A DNA stretch of 64,000 bases from Streptomyces flaveolus (GCF_000716535.1 NZ_JNWV01000002.1:124001-188000); one strand, 5' to 3'; numbered from the stretch's first letter, positions 51,139 to 60,373 are shown. Numbers and translations are program-made. Notes: generated from the letters alone by a model not told the origin.

Positions 51139-52089
51139 TCAGTCCGCCAGCAGCACCAGCTTGCCCGTCGTCCGCCCGGTGTCCCCCAGTTCGTGCGCCT
51201 TCGCCGCGTCGGCCAGCGGGAACGTCCCGGCGATCGTCGCCTTCAGCCGGCCGGACTCCGCCAGCTCCGCGACCGCCCGCATCCCGGCCCGGTCGGCGTC
51301 GACCAGCATCCGCACCGCCCGCACCCCGAGCCGCTCGGCCTCCTTGTGGAACTCCTCGGAGCCCACCGGCAGGATCGACACCACGACACCGCCCGGCCGC
51401 AGCACCCGCAGGGAGCGCACGGAGGTCTCACCGCCCAGGGTGTCCAGGACGACGTCGACGTCCCGCACCGCCTCCGTGACGTCCGTCGTGTGGTAGTCGA
51501 CCGGCTCGTCCACACCGATCTCCCGCAGGAAGTCGTGCTTGCCCGCGCTCGCCGTCCCGATCACGTACGCCCCGCGCGCCTTCGCGATCTGCACGGCCAC
51601 GTGACCGACCCCGCCGGCCGCCGCGTGGATCAGCACCCGCTGCCCCGGCCCGACGTCCGCGTGCTCGGTCAGCGCCTGCCAGGCGGTCAGGGACACCAGC
51701 GGCAGCGCGCCCGCCTGCACGTGGTCGACGGAGGCCGGCTTGTGCACCAGGGCCCGGGCCGGGACGGTGACGTACTCGGCGTGCGAGCCGTGGCCGAAGG
51801 GGTAGGGCAGCATGCCGAAGACCTCGTCGCCGGGCCGGAACGCGGCCACGCCGATCCCGGTCTCCGCGACCTCCCCGGAGACGTCCCAGCCGAGGACGAA
51901 CGGGGGCTCGCCCAGGAACCCGCCGGTGGCCCGGTGCTTCCAGTCGGTGGGGTTCACCCCGGCCGCCCGCACCCGGACCAGCACCTCGTTCGGCCGCGGC
52001 TTCGGCCGCTCGACCCGTACCTCCTTCAGGACCTCGGGACCGCCGAGGACGTCCTGGCTGATGGCTCGCATCGTGTTCACATCGCTCAT
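51139..52089 (-). CDS. Zinc-independent quinone oxidoreductase (MDR family)
   Basis: A 316-residue medium-chain reductase with GroES-like N-terminus (RVRAAGVNPTDWKHRAT), Rossmann motif HAAAGGVGHVAVQIAKARGA, and no zinc-ligand cysteines, so a quinone-oxidoreductase-type NADPH enzyme. ATG at 52089 (MSDVNTMRAISQDVL) begins the family's conserved region. It is divergent from the GlxA-type regulator, with an operator-like palindrome between them, so it is likely that regulator's target. Confidence 0.9.
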   Translation of the reverse strand: MSDVNTMRAISQDVLGGPEVLKEVRVERPKPRPNEVLVRVRAAGVNPTDWKHRATGGFLGEPPFVLGWDVSGEVAETGIGVAAFRPGDEVFGMLPYPFGHGSHAEYVTVPARALVHKPASVDHVQAGALPLVSLTAWQALTEHADVGPGQRVLIHAAAGGVGHVAVQIAKARGAYVIGTASAGKHDFLREIGVDEPVDYHTTDVTEAVRDVDVVLDTLGGETSVRSLRVLRPGGVVVSILPVGSEEFHKEAERLGVRAVRMLVDADRAGMRAVAELAESGRLKATIAGTFPLADAAKAHELGDTGRTTGKLVLLAD

Positions 52090-52126
52090 GGTCACCCAGC
52101 CTGCCGAAGTCCGCCCGGCCGGAAAA

Positions 52127-52140
52127 TGGCATGATTGCCA
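52127..52140. promoter_or_regulatory. Operator-like palindrome TGGCATGATTGCCA
   Basis: A palindrome with 5-bp perfect arms (TGGCA/TGCCA) and a 4-bp centre lies in the 71-bp gap between the oxidoreductase and the GlxA-type regulator. It resembles AraC/GlxA (AdpA-like) target sequences, which contain TGGC. Autoregulation plus control of the oxidoreductase is inferred. Confidence 0.55.
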
Positions 52141-52160
52141 ACCTTCGATAAGATCGTGCC

Positions 52161-53117
52161 ATGCGTGGCACACCGAGTCCCGAACGCGTGGTCGTCCTGG
52201 CCCTCGACGGCGTCTACCCCTTCGAGCTGGGCATCCCCAGTCGCATCTTCGGCGCGGCCGACGGCCACTACGAGGTCTTCACCTGCTCGGTCGACGGCCG
52301 TCCGGTGCGCACCAACGCCGACTTCACCATCGGTGTCGCCCACGGCCCCGAGATCCTGGAGACGGCCGACACGGTCGTCGTCGCCTCCATGGCGACCCCC
52401 CACATCCCCACCGAGCTGCCGGCGGAGGTCACCGCCGCGCTCGACCGGATCCGCCCGGACGCCCGGATCGTCTCCATCTGCACGGCCGCCTTCGTCCTCG
52501 CCGAGGCCGGACTGCTCGACGGCCGCCGGGCGACCACCCACTGGCAGGTGGCCGACCACTTCCGCCGCCGCTACCCCCAGGTGGACCTCGACCCGGACGT
52601 CCTCTTCGTCGAAGACGGCCGCGTCCTCACCTCCGCAGGCGCGGCCTCCGGCGTCGACATCTGCCTGCACATCGTCCGCACCGACCACGGCAGCGCACTG
52701 GCGAACGCCGTCGCCCGCCGCTGTGTCGTGCCCCCGTTCCGCGACGGCGGCCAGGCCCAGTACATCGAGCAGCCGGTCCCCCCGAGCGGCGCCGCAGGCA
52801 CGGCCGCGACCCGCGCCTGGGCGCTGGAACGACTGGACGAGCCGCTCACCCTGGCGGACCTCGCCGGGCACGCCCGGATGAGCCTGCGCACTTTCGCCCG
52901 CCGCTTCAGCGACGAGGTCGGCGTCAGCCCCGGCCGTTGGCTGATCCAGCAGCGGGTGGCCCGCGCCCGGCAGCTCCTGGAGGCCAGCGACCTGCCGGTG
53001 GACCGGATCGCCACCGAGGTCGGCTTCGCCACCGGCGCCTCGCTGCGCCAGCACCTGCACGCGGCGATCGGGGTGTCCCCGCAGGCCTACCGGAGGACCT
53101 TCCAGCAGGCCCGCTGA
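52161..53117 (+). CDS. GlxA/FtrA-type AraC-family regulator with DJ-1/PfpI domain
   Basis: A 318-residue regulator: N-terminal DJ-1/PfpI-like sensor (VVLALDGVYPFELGIPSRIF, with IVSICTAAFVLAEAGLLDGR carrying the nucleophile-elbow cysteine), then a C-terminal AraC HTH domain (~225-315; LADLAGHARMSLRTFARRF and IGVSPQAYRRTF). AdpA belongs to the same architecture. It is divergent from the oxidoreductase gene. The sensor may detect an oxidant or a small amide. Confidence 0.9.
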   Translation: MRGTPSPERVVVLALDGVYPFELGIPSRIFGAADGHYEVFTCSVDGRPVRTNADFTIGVAHGPEILETADTVVVASMATPHIPTELPAEVTAALDRIRPDARIVSICTAAFVLAEAGLLDGRRATTHWQVADHFRRRYPQVDLDPDVLFVEDGRVLTSAGAASGVDICLHIVRTDHGSALANAVARRCVVPPFRDGGQAQYIEQPVPPSGAAGTAATRAWALERLDEPLTLADLAGHARMSLRTFARRFSDEVGVSPGRWLIQQRVARARQLLEASDLPVDRIATEVGFATGASLRQHLHAAIGVSPQAYRRTFQQAR

Positions 53118-53177
53118 ACGTTCCGTCCGGCTCCGGCGTCGAAGGAGCGCAAGGAGCACGGGAGAACAGGGGCGGGA

Positions 53178-54032
53178 ATGCGCAGAGGGCTCGTGGCGGT
53201 GGCGGTACTGACGGCCGTGACGGTGGGGGCGGTCGCGGGGTGCGACGACGGACCCCGGTCGGACCTGGTGGTGAGGGGCACCCCTCCGGCGACCCCGTAC
53301 AGCGGTCCGCTCGACGTACCGACCAGGGAACTCGACGAGAGCACGCCCCGGGCGCTGCGCCTGGCCTCCGGGGCGGCCGGCCGGGCGCTGGAGTGCGACG
53401 GGGAGATCTTCGAGGGCTCCGGACCCGACGGCTGGAGCGGATCGGACGGCGGGGACACCCCGGAGGAGGGGCTGGCCCTCTACTTCGACATGGTCCAGCC
53501 GGAGGAGCCCGACCACGGGTACCGCGTGGAACGCCGGGAGGCGGACCGGGTCCTGTACTCCTACGACGTGGGCGGCCGCACCAAGGTGGCGGTCGTGGTG
53601 GCCAAGGACCAGAAGAACCGGCCCGGCTGGGGCCCGGAGACGAACGCGTCCTGCGACCCGGCCGAACTCCCGGAGAGCTTCACGGCCACCACGGACTGGC
53701 AGATCTGGACCGACGGCGCGGGCCGGAGGGTGCCGGTGACCCGGCTGCACAGCTCGCCGGGGCCGGAGCACTGCGGCTGGCAGTCGGCCGACTTCCTCGC
53801 CCTGGAGGACCGGACCTATGCCCGCGACCCCGAGGGCGTGCTGGACCGGGACGGGCTGCTCCGGGCGCCGTACCGCGCGGAGGTCCGCATGCCCGCGGAC
53901 GCCCGGGACACCGGGTACCACCACCGCGGCCGGCGGCTGTGGCTGACGGCCGACAAGGCGACGGCGTACGTCCGCACGGACCACGGCGTGGAGGCGTGGC
54001 CGCTGCTCAAGCAGGGCATCGGTTGCCATTGA
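53178..54032 (+). CDS. Lipoprotein of unknown function
   Basis: A 284-residue protein with a lipoprotein signal (MRRGLVAVAVLTAVTVGA then lipobox VAGC with Cys22). The mature part is acidic with TDWQIWTDGAGRRVPVT, HCGWQSADFLALEDR and YVRTDHGVEAWPLLKQGIGCH. Cysteines 22, 74, 159 and others suggest disulfides. No family recognised. The ATG at 53178 follows GGGGCGGGA. Confidence 0.8.
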   Translation: MRRGLVAVAVLTAVTVGAVAGCDDGPRSDLVVRGTPPATPYSGPLDVPTRELDESTPRALRLASGAAGRALECDGEIFEGSGPDGWSGSDGGDTPEEGLALYFDMVQPEEPDHGYRVERREADRVLYSYDVGGRTKVAVVVAKDQKNRPGWGPETNASCDPAELPESFTATTDWQIWTDGAGRRVPVTRLHSSPGPEHCGWQSADFLALEDRTYARDPEGVLDRDGLLRAPYRAEVRMPADARDTGYHHRGRRLWLTADKATAYVRTDHGVEAWPLLKQGIGCH

Positions 54033-54109
54033 CCGGCGCCGCCGGGAGCCCCCGGAGGTGCGCGGGGCGACCGCGCACCGGCACGCGACCCTCGGCCACT
54101 GATGCCTGC

Positions 54110-55735
54110 TCACTCCGCGGCGTACACGCACTCGCCTCCCACGTAGGTCAGCGCCACGGCCGTCTCGGCGATCGACTCCGGCGGCCCGGCGAACGGGTCG
54201 CGGTCCAGGACCACCAGGTCGGCGAGCGCGCCCACGGCCACCCGGCCGGCGTCGTCCAGGTGGTTCACGTACGCCGACCCGGCCGTGTACGCCGTCAGCG
54301 CGTCGGTGAGGCGCAGCCGTTCGTCCGGCAGGAACACCGGCCCGGTGCCGCCCGGCTCGACCCGGTTGACCGCGACATGGACGCCCTGGAGCGGATCGGG
54401 GCTGCTCACCGGCCAGTCGCTGCCCGCGGCGAGCCGTGCCCCGGAGCGCAGCAACGACCCGAACGGGTACTGCCGGGCGGCCCGTTCGCGGCCGAGGAAC
54501 GGGATCGTCAGCTCGTCCATCTGCGGCTCGTGCGCGGCCCACAGCGGCTGGACGGTCGCGGTGGCGCCGAGCCGGGCGAAGCGGGGTACGTCGTCGGGGT
54601 GCACGACCTGGAGGTGCGCGAGGTGCGGCCGGGTGTCGCCCGGCCCGCCCGCCGCCCGGGCCGCCTCGATCGCGTCCAGCGCGTCCCGGACGGCCCGGTC
54701 GCCCAGCGCGTGGAAGTGGCACTGGAAGCCGAGCGCGTCCAACTCGGTGACGTACTCGCGAAGTCGGTCCGGGTCGATGAAACTCGTGCCGCGGTTGGCC
54801 GTGACGCAGCCGCAGCGGTCCAGGTACGGGTCGAGCAGCGCGGCCGTGTGGTTCTCCGCGACGCCGTCCAGCATCAGCTTCACCGCGCCCGCCCGGAACC
54901 GCCCCCGGCTGAACGCGGCGCGCTTGTCGACGAGTTCGGGTATCTGTTCGCCGCCGCGCTCCCGGTCCCACCACAGGGCACCCACGACCCGGGCGGTGAG
55001 CGAGCCGTCCTGCGCGGCGGTGAGATACGCCTGAGCCGGATCGTCCATGCCGAGGAAGTCGCCGACCAGCGCGTCCTGCCAGGCGGTGATGCCCAGCGCG
55101 TGCAGATGCCGCTGGGCGCGCAGCAGCGCCGCCAGCCGGTCGGCCGCCGTGGCGGGCGGGGCCAGCCGGCCGACGAGCCGCATGGCGCCCTCCTGAAGGG
55201 TGCCCGCGGGTGCGCCTGAGGCGTCCCGCTCGATCCGCCCGTCGGCCGGGTCGGGCGTGTCCGGGCCGACGCCGGCCAGCTCCAGCGCCCGGCTGTTCAC
55301 CCAGGCACCGTGGTGGTCCCGGTTGGGCAGGTACACCGGCCGGTCCGGGACGACCGCGTCCAGCAGCTCCTTCGTGGGCGTGCCCCCGGCGAACGCCTCC
55401 ATCGACCAGCCGCCGCCGAGGATCCACTCCCGCTCCGGGTGCGCGTCGGCGTAGGCCCGTACGGCGGCCACGGTCGCCTCCGCCGTCGTCGCGCCGCTCA
55501 GATCGCACCGGGACAGTTCCAGCCCGGCCGGCACCGGGTGGACGTGCGCGTCCTGGAAGCCGGGCAGCAGCAGCCGCCCGGCGAGGTAGACCACCTCCGT
55601 GCGGGGCCCGGCGAGCTCGCGCAGTGAGGCGTGGCCGACGGCGGTGATCCGGTCGCCGGTGACGGCCACGGCGGTCGCCGTACGGCCCTCGGGGGTGAGG
55701 ACGGGGCCGCCGGTGAAGAGGAGATCAGCGTGCAT
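54110..55735 (-). CDS. Amidohydrolase (YtcJ-like, amidohydrolase family 3)
   Basis: A 541-residue metal-dependent hydrolase of the amidohydrolase/N-acyl-D-aminoacylase-like group. The N-terminal metal motif is GFQDAHVHP, with later FHALGDRAVRDALDAIE and GSDWPVSSPDPLQGVHVAV carrying the remaining ligands. Members hydrolyse cyclic or linear amides; a natural substrate is not evident. No signal peptide. ATG at 55735 has a poor ribosome site but begins the conserved region. Confidence 0.88.
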   Translation of the reverse strand: MHADLLFTGGPVLTPEGRTATAVAVTGDRITAVGHASLRELAGPRTEVVYLAGRLLLPGFQDAHVHPVPAGLELSRCDLSGATTAEATVAAVRAYADAHPEREWILGGGWSMEAFAGGTPTKELLDAVVPDRPVYLPNRDHHGAWVNSRALELAGVGPDTPDPADGRIERDASGAPAGTLQEGAMRLVGRLAPPATAADRLAALLRAQRHLHALGITAWQDALVGDFLGMDDPAQAYLTAAQDGSLTARVVGALWWDRERGGEQIPELVDKRAAFSRGRFRAGAVKLMLDGVAENHTAALLDPYLDRCGCVTANRGTSFIDPDRLREYVTELDALGFQCHFHALGDRAVRDALDAIEAARAAGGPGDTRPHLAHLQVVHPDDVPRFARLGATATVQPLWAAHEPQMDELTIPFLGRERAARQYPFGSLLRSGARLAAGSDWPVSSPDPLQGVHVAVNRVEPGGTGPVFLPDERLRLTDALTAYTAGSAYVNHLDDAGRVAVGALADLVVLDRDPFAGPPESIAETAVALTYVGGECVYAAE

Positions 55736-55916
55736 GATGCCTTTCCGGGTCGGTCGGTGGGCGGTGGCCGGCGGACGCGTGCTCGACAGGCCGACGGTGT
55801 GCTCGTGGGGCGCCCTCCACGCCCGTCACCCGGACACGCCTCGAGCGGCTTCGTGCGCGGAGCGGGGGGCCACGGCCACACTGTTCGCAACGATCACGCC
55901 GAGGAGGCCGTACGCC

Positions 55917-56381
55917 ATGACACCGCCCCCCGCCCGCACCGCCGAACAGCGCAAGAAGGACACCCTGCACCGATTGGATCACGACGTCGACGCCTGGGTC
56001 GCCACCGCCGCCCCCGACGGCGGAGCGCCGTATCTCGTGCCGCTGTCGTTCGTGTGGGACGGCAGTTGCCTGCTGATCGCCACCGCGGCGGACAGCCCCA
56101 CCGGACGCAATCTCGTGGCCACCGGCCGCGCCCGTCTCGGCATCGGCCCCACCCGGGACGTCGTCCTGGTCGACGGCACCGTCCGCGCGGTGACGCCCGA
56201 GGACCTGCCCGAGGAGGACGCCGAGGTCTTCGCCGGGAAGACCGGGTTCGACCCGCGCCGACTGGCCGCCCGCTACCTGTACTTCAGGGTCTTCCCGGAG
56301 CGGATCCAGGCGTGGCGCGAGGAGAACGAGCTGCGCGGCCGGGAGCTGATGCGCGACGGACGGTGGCTGCCCGCCGACTGA
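55917..56381 (+). CDS. PPOX-type (pyridoxamine 5'-phosphate oxidase-like) flavin/F420 protein
   Basis: A 154-residue split-barrel protein with LDHDVDAWVATAAPDGGAPYLVPLSFVWDGSCLLI and TGRNLVATGRARLGIG, as in F420- or FMN-binding PPOX proteins. It has no visible catalytic motif beyond the fold. ATG at 55917 is set by GAGGAGG (55901-55907). It is divergent from the amidohydrolase gene. Confidence 0.85.
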   Translation: MTPPPARTAEQRKKDTLHRLDHDVDAWVATAAPDGGAPYLVPLSFVWDGSCLLIATAADSPTGRNLVATGRARLGIGPTRDVVLVDGTVRAVTPEDLPEEDAEVFAGKTGFDPRRLAARYLYFRVFPERIQAWREENELRGRELMRDGRWLPAD

Positions 56382-56433
56382 ATCCGGGGGCCCGGGATAT
56401 CCGCTGGGGAGAGGACACTTCCCGGGAGGACCG

Positions 56434-56826
56434 ATGACACTGGTGAAAGCGGGCGTGGTCGTGCTGGACTGCGCCGAGCCCGAGAAACTCGCCGCATTCT
56501 ATCGGGAGTTGCTGGACGGAGAGCGGACGAGCGCGTCCGCCAACCTCGTGGAGATCAGGGGCGCCGACGGCGCCCGGCTGGCCTTCCGGCGTGACGTCAA
56601 CGCGACCCCGCCCAGCTGGCCGCGCCCGGAGAACTCCCTCCAGGTCCATCTCGACTTCCTGGTCGAGGACTTGGACGAGGCCGAGCGACGCGTCGTGGGA
56701 CTCGGCGGCCGGCCGATCGAGACGAGGGACGCGGCGGGGCCGTACGAGGAACGGGGCTACGCCGACCCCGCCGGCCACTCCTTCACCCTGCGCCTGCTGC
56801 CGCCGACAGCACCGAAGCAGGGGTGA
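56434..56826 (+). CDS. VOC (glyoxalase/bleomycin-resistance-like) protein
   Basis: A 130-residue vicinal-oxygen-chelate protein: two beta-alpha-beta-beta modules with LVKAGVVVLDCAEPEKLAAFY and VHLDFLVEDLDEAERRV, ending YADPAGHSFTLRLLP. Such small VOC proteins are often metal-free antibiotic- or metabolite-binding proteins. GGGAGGACCG precedes the ATG. It starts 52 bp after the PPOX stop and may be cotranscribed. Confidence 0.85.
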   Translation: MTLVKAGVVVLDCAEPEKLAAFYRELLDGERTSASANLVEIRGADGARLAFRRDVNATPPSWPRPENSLQVHLDFLVEDLDEAERRVVGLGGRPIETRDAAGPYEERGYADPAGHSFTLRLLPPTAPKQG

Positions 56827-56964
56827 CCCGAGGAGCGGGGGCACCGGAGCCGGGGTGGGTGGCCGGCGCCGCGTGGCGCGGGGCGGTGGTGCCGAGGCAG
56901 GGGTGAACCCCGGCGCCCCGCCGGGGGTCGGCCGGGGCGCCGGGGCACGCAGTGGGCGGTCCGG

Positions 56965-57267
56965 TCAGTCCCGGCCGCCCTTGTCGGTCGCCGGCCACAC
57001 ACCCGTCGACCGGGCGATGGCCTTCGCGCCGGTGCGGTCCACGGCGCTGCGCACCACCGCGAAGATCGCGCCCTGGACCGCGGCGGCCAGCAGGATCTCG
57101 CCCCAGCCGCGGTCCGGGTCCAGGGCGTCCGGGGCGTCATCCTCGTGCCGGATCGCCATCCACGCCTTGCGGAAAGCCATGCCGGCCAGCGCACCGCCCG
57201 CCCAGCTGAGCACGAATCCGACCGGCTGGTAGACGAGAGGGAGCTTCTTCTTCTTGTTCTTGGCCAT
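56965..57267 (-). CDS. DUF4235-type small membrane protein
   Basis: A 100-residue protein with a Lys-rich start (MAKNKKKKLPLVYQPVGFV) and two hydrophobic segments (GFVLSWAGGALAGMAF, ILLAAAVQGAIFAVV), matching DUF4235. Function unknown; the family is widespread in actinobacteria. The gene ends 138 bp from the VOC gene on the other strand. Confidence 0.82.
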   Translation of the reverse strand: MAKNKKKKLPLVYQPVGFVLSWAGGALAGMAFRKAWMAIRHEDDAPDALDPDRGWGEILLAAAVQGAIFAVVRSAVDRTGAKAIARSTGVWPATDKGGRD

Positions 57268-57295
57268 GTGTGACTACTTCCTCGTCAATCGGCCC

Positions 57296-58312
57296 TCATG
57301 CGGGCCGTCCCTGCGGGGCCACCCGTTCGCCCGGAGCCACCGGTCCCGGCGGCACACCGTCACCGAACGGCCGGCCCCCCAGCTCCGCACGGCCGTGCGG
57401 GCTCAGCCAGCCGTCGAGGTCCGGGCCGAGCGGCACGATGCCGGTTGGGTTGATACCGGTGTGCACCTGGTAGTAGTGCCGCTTGATGTGATCGAAGTCC
57501 ACCGTGTCACCGAACCCCGGCGTCTGGAACAGGTCCCGGGCGTACGCCCACAGCACCGGGTGCTCCGCCAGCTTCCAGCGGTTGCACTTGAAGTGGCCGT
57601 GGTAGACCGCGTCGAACCGGACCAGCGTGGTGAACAGCCGGATGTCCGCTTCCGTGAGGGTGTCACCGACCAGATAACGCTGCTCGGACAACCGCTCGCC
57701 GAGCAGTTCCAGCCGCCGGAACACGGCCGCGCACGCCTCCTCGTACTCCTTCTGGTGCGTGGCGAACCCGGCCCGGTACACCCCGTTGTTCACGTCCTCG
57801 TAGACCTCGGCCATCACCTGGTCGATCTCGTCGCGCCGGTCGGCCGGGTAGAGGTCGGGCGCGCCGGTGCGGTGCAGGGCCGTCCACTCGGTGGCCAGGT
57901 CCAGGGTGATCCGCTGGTAGTCGTTGGTGACCAGCCGTCCGCTGGGGACGTCCACGATCGCGGGCACGCTCACCCCGCCCGGGTAGTCGGTCTCCCGCTT
58001 GTCGTAGGCCTCGCCGAGGAACCGGATGCCGAGCACCGGGTCGCGGCCGCCCGGGTCCAGGGTGAACCGCCAGCTCCGATCGTCCTGGACCGGATCGGCG
58101 ATCGCCATCGAGAGCGCGTCCTCCAGGCCCAGCAGCCGGCGCGAGATCACCGCGCGGCTGGCCCAGGGACAGGCACGGGAGATCACCAGCCGGTAGCGGC
58201 CCGCCTCGACCGGCCAGCCGTCCCGGCCGTCGGCCGTGATCCGGTCCTGGAAGTGGCTCCTGGACCGGCTGAAGGTCCGGTGTCCGTAGGCGCGGTTGCC
58301 GTCGCCGCTCAT
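57296..58312 (-). CDS. Glutathionyl-hydroquinone reductase-like GST (ECM4/YqjG family)
   Basis: A 338-residue omega-like GST. The active-site motif CPWA (Cys48-Pro-Trp) and the C-terminal ALSMAIADPVQDDRSW/VLGIRFLGEAYDKRETDYPGG stretches are diagnostic of glutathionyl-hydroquinone reductases, which reduce mixed disulfides on quinols. In Streptomyces the thiol may be mycothiol. GAGGAGGAG lies just upstream of the ATG. Divergent from the CDF gene. Confidence 0.87.
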   Translation of the reverse strand: MSGDGNRAYGHRTFSRSRSHFQDRITADGRDGWPVEAGRYRLVISRACPWASRAVISRRLLGLEDALSMAIADPVQDDRSWRFTLDPGGRDPVLGIRFLGEAYDKRETDYPGGVSVPAIVDVPSGRLVTNDYQRITLDLATEWTALHRTGAPDLYPADRRDEIDQVMAEVYEDVNNGVYRAGFATHQKEYEEACAAVFRRLELLGERLSEQRYLVGDTLTEADIRLFTTLVRFDAVYHGHFKCNRWKLAEHPVLWAYARDLFQTPGFGDTVDFDHIKRHYYQVHTGINPTGIVPLGPDLDGWLSPHGRAELGGRPFGDGVPPGPVAPGERVAPQGRPA

Positions 58313-58410
58313 GTCTCCTCCTCGCCGCCCGGGTGGTCCTGGCCACCGCGTTCCCCGTTTCACCCGGCTCGCACGGTGTGAGCCGCCCGGTCGGGGGCAA
58401 TCGGCGAGAG

Positions 58411-59823
58411 ATGAGCGGGACACCCTCGGAACGGGAGCCGGCCGCAAGCACGGCCGAGGACAACGGAACACGACCGGCACACGCCACGGACGGGGCACCG
58501 GTACGGGCACAGGCCACGGACGGGGCACCGGCACGGGCACAGGCCACGGACGGGGCACCGGCACGGGCACAGGCCACGGACGGGGCACCGGCACGGGCAC
58601 AGGCCACGGACGGGGCACCGGTACGGGCACAGGCCACGGATGAGGCACCGGTACGGGCACAGGCCACGGACGGGGCACCGGTACGGGCACAGGCCACGGA
58701 CGGGGCACCGGCACGGGCACACGCCACCGACGGCGCACCGGCACCGGCTCCGGACCGGAAGGCGCCATCAACCCATGCCTCGCGCCCGGACGCGCCATCG
58801 GCACACGCCGAGGAGGGCGAACCGGAACGGTCAGGCACCCACGCCGGAGGCGACCCCGGCGGGCGAGCCGGTGCCAAGGGCGACCGGCACACCAAGGTCA
58901 CCGTCCTCGTGGCGCTCGCCGCGAATCTGGTGATCGCCGTCGCCAAGGCGGCCGGTGGCGTCCTCGCGGGCTCGCCCGCGCTGCTGTCGGAGGCCGCGCA
59001 CTCGGTCGCCGACAGCCTCAACGAGGTCTTCCTGCTGGCCGCCCTGCGCCGCAGCCGCCGCCCCGCCGACACCCGGCACCCCTTCGGCTATGGCAAGGAG
59101 CGCTTCTTCTGGTCGCTGCTCGCCGCCGTGGGCATCTTCGTCATGGGCGGCTGCTTCTCCTTCTTCCAGGGCGTCGAGGCCCTCACCAGCGGCGCCGAGG
59201 AGAAGTTCAGCGGCTATGTGGCGGGCCTGATCGTGCTGGGCCTGGCCCTGGTCGCCGAGGGCGTCTCGCTGCTGCGGGCCCTGCACCAGGTGCGCCGGCA
59301 GGGCGGCGGCCTCGGCGCGCTGCGCGACCCGGCGCTGCGCACGGTGGTCGCCGAGGACGGCACGGCGGTGCTCGGCGTGACCCTCGCCCTGGCCGGGATG
59401 GCCCTGCACATGGTCACCGGGCAGGTCGTCTGGGAGGCGTCCGCCTCGCTGGCGATCGGCCTGCTCCTGGTCTACGTCGCCTTCCGGCTCGGCCGCGACG
59501 CGCGCGCCCAGCTGATCGGGGAGGCCGCCGACCCGGAGCTGAGCGGCAGGATCCGCGCGCTGCTGCGGGCGCAGCCGGAGATCGACAGCGTGGAGGCGCT
59601 GTTCACCATGAAGATGGGCCTCGACTCCACGCTGGTCGCCGCCCGCGTCGACCTGGTGCCGGGCCTGGACAGCGAACGCGTCGAGGAGGTCGCCGTACGC
59701 ATCAAGCGGTCCCTCGCCCAGACGTTCCCCGACGCCGACCAGATCTTCCTCGACGTCACCGACCGGCCGGCGGGCGAGGCACGCGAAAGCCCCGCCGCGA
59801 CGGGGGAACGCGGCGGGGCCTGA
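58411..59823 (+). CDS. Cation diffusion facilitator with repeat-built N-terminal tail
   Basis: A 470-residue CDF metal exporter. After a short start the residues 25-114 are nine units of ATDGAPxRAQ encoded by a perfect 30-bp tandem repeat (58483-58752), then a Pro/Ala region, then six transmembrane helices with LLSEAAHSVADSLNE (the metal-binding His/Asp) and a C-terminal CDF domain. Relatives export Zn, Cd or Fe. ATG at 58411 follows GAGAG. A terminator overlaps its 3' end. The tail contains few likely metal-binding residues. Confidence 0.88.
   Translation: MSGTPSEREPAASTAEDNGTRPAHATDGAPVRAQATDGAPARAQATDGAPARAQATDGAPARAQATDGAPVRAQATDEAPVRAQATDGAPVRAQATDGAPARAHATDGAPAPAPDRKAPSTHASRPDAPSAHAEEGEPERSGTHAGGDPGGRAGAKGDRHTKVTVLVALAANLVIAVAKAAGGVLAGSPALLSEAAHSVADSLNEVFLLAALRRSRRPADTRHPFGYGKERFFWSLLAAVGIFVMGGCFSFFQGVEALTSGAEEKFSGYVAGLIVLGLALVAEGVSLLRALHQVRRQGGGLGALRDPALRTVVAEDGTAVLGVTLALAGMALHMVTGQVVWEASASLAIGLLLVYVAFRLGRDARAQLIGEAADPELSGRIRALLRAQPEIDSVEALFTMKMGLDSTLVAARVDLVPGLDSERVEEVAVRIKRSLAQTFPDADQIFLDVTDRPAGEARESPAATGERGGA
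58483..58752 (+). repeat. Nine tandem 30-bp repeats inside the CDF gene
   Basis: Units of GCCACGGACGGGGCACCGGY-type sequence recur every 30 bp from 58483 to 58752; most differ at only one or two bases (V/A at one position, one D-to-E change). They keep the reading frame and encode ATDGAPVRAQ. The lack of drift suggests recent slippage-driven expansion, so copy number may vary between strains. Confidence 0.9.
59789..59819 (+). terminator. Terminator hairpin overlapping the end of the CDF gene
   Basis: GCCCCGCCGCG (59789-59799) and CGCGGCGGGGC (59809-59819) form a perfect 11-bp stem with a 9-nt loop, within the last codons of the transporter gene. The stem strength fits a Streptomyces rho-independent terminator even without a U-run. 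Confidence 0.7.
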
Positions 59824-59923
59824 CGCACGAGTGCCCGCCGGAGGGCCGCTTCACACCTCCCCGGAACAGATATTTCTGAAGCGGAGCGGTCCCCGGCCCG
59901 AACCGGCGCTCGTCGAGGCCGGG

Positions 59924-60373
59924 TCAGCTCTCGTCGAGCGGCTCCAGTACGAAGACCGGGATCTCCCGGGACGTCTTCTTCTGGTAGTCGGCGTACGCCG
60001 GGTACGCGGCCACCGCCCGCTCCCACCACTCGGCCTTCTCCGCCCCGGTGACCTCACGGGCCCGCATGTCCCGCTTCACCGGGCCGTCCTGCAACTCGAC
60101 ATGCGGGTCGGACTTCACGTTGAAGTACCAGACCGGATGCTTGGGCGCACCGCCGAGGGAGGCCACCGCCGCGTACCGGCCCTCGTGCTCCACGCGCATC
60201 AACGGCGTCTTGCGGATCTTCCCGCTCTTCGCGCCCCGGGTGGTCAGCACGATCACCGGCATCCCGGTGTCGAGCAGCGTCGTCCCCTTCGTCCCGCCCG
60301 AGCTCTCGTACAGCTCGACCTGCTCGCGCACCCACTGGGTCGGGCTGGGCTCGTACTCGCCCTCAAGAGGCAT
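59924..60373 (-). CDS. Deazaflavin (F420)-dependent nitroreductase-type protein
   Basis: A 149-residue DDN-family protein with [54 protein letters not shown] and the end [10 protein letters not shown]. These are F420H2-dependent reductases acting on quinones or nitroaromatics. ATG at 60373 is chosen because conservation starts at [15 protein letters not shown]; the open frame further upstream shows no similarity. Confidence 0.87.
   Translation of the reverse strand: MPLEGEYEPSPTQWVREQVELYESSGGTKGTTLLDTGMPVIVLTTRGAKSGKIRKTPLMRVEHEGRYAAVASLGGAPKHPVWYFNVKSDPHVELQDGPVKRDMRAREVTGAEKAEWWERAVAAYPAYADYQKKTSREIPVFVLEPLDES

Noticed and set aside
52092..55508. Very long open frames (>1100 codons) on both strands
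   Set aside because: These are high-GC artefacts; each overlaps several well-supported genes in other frames.
58483..58752. 30-bp repeats as a possible CRISPR array
   Set aside because: Repeats are directly contiguous without spacers, keep a coding frame, and are part of the CDF protein.
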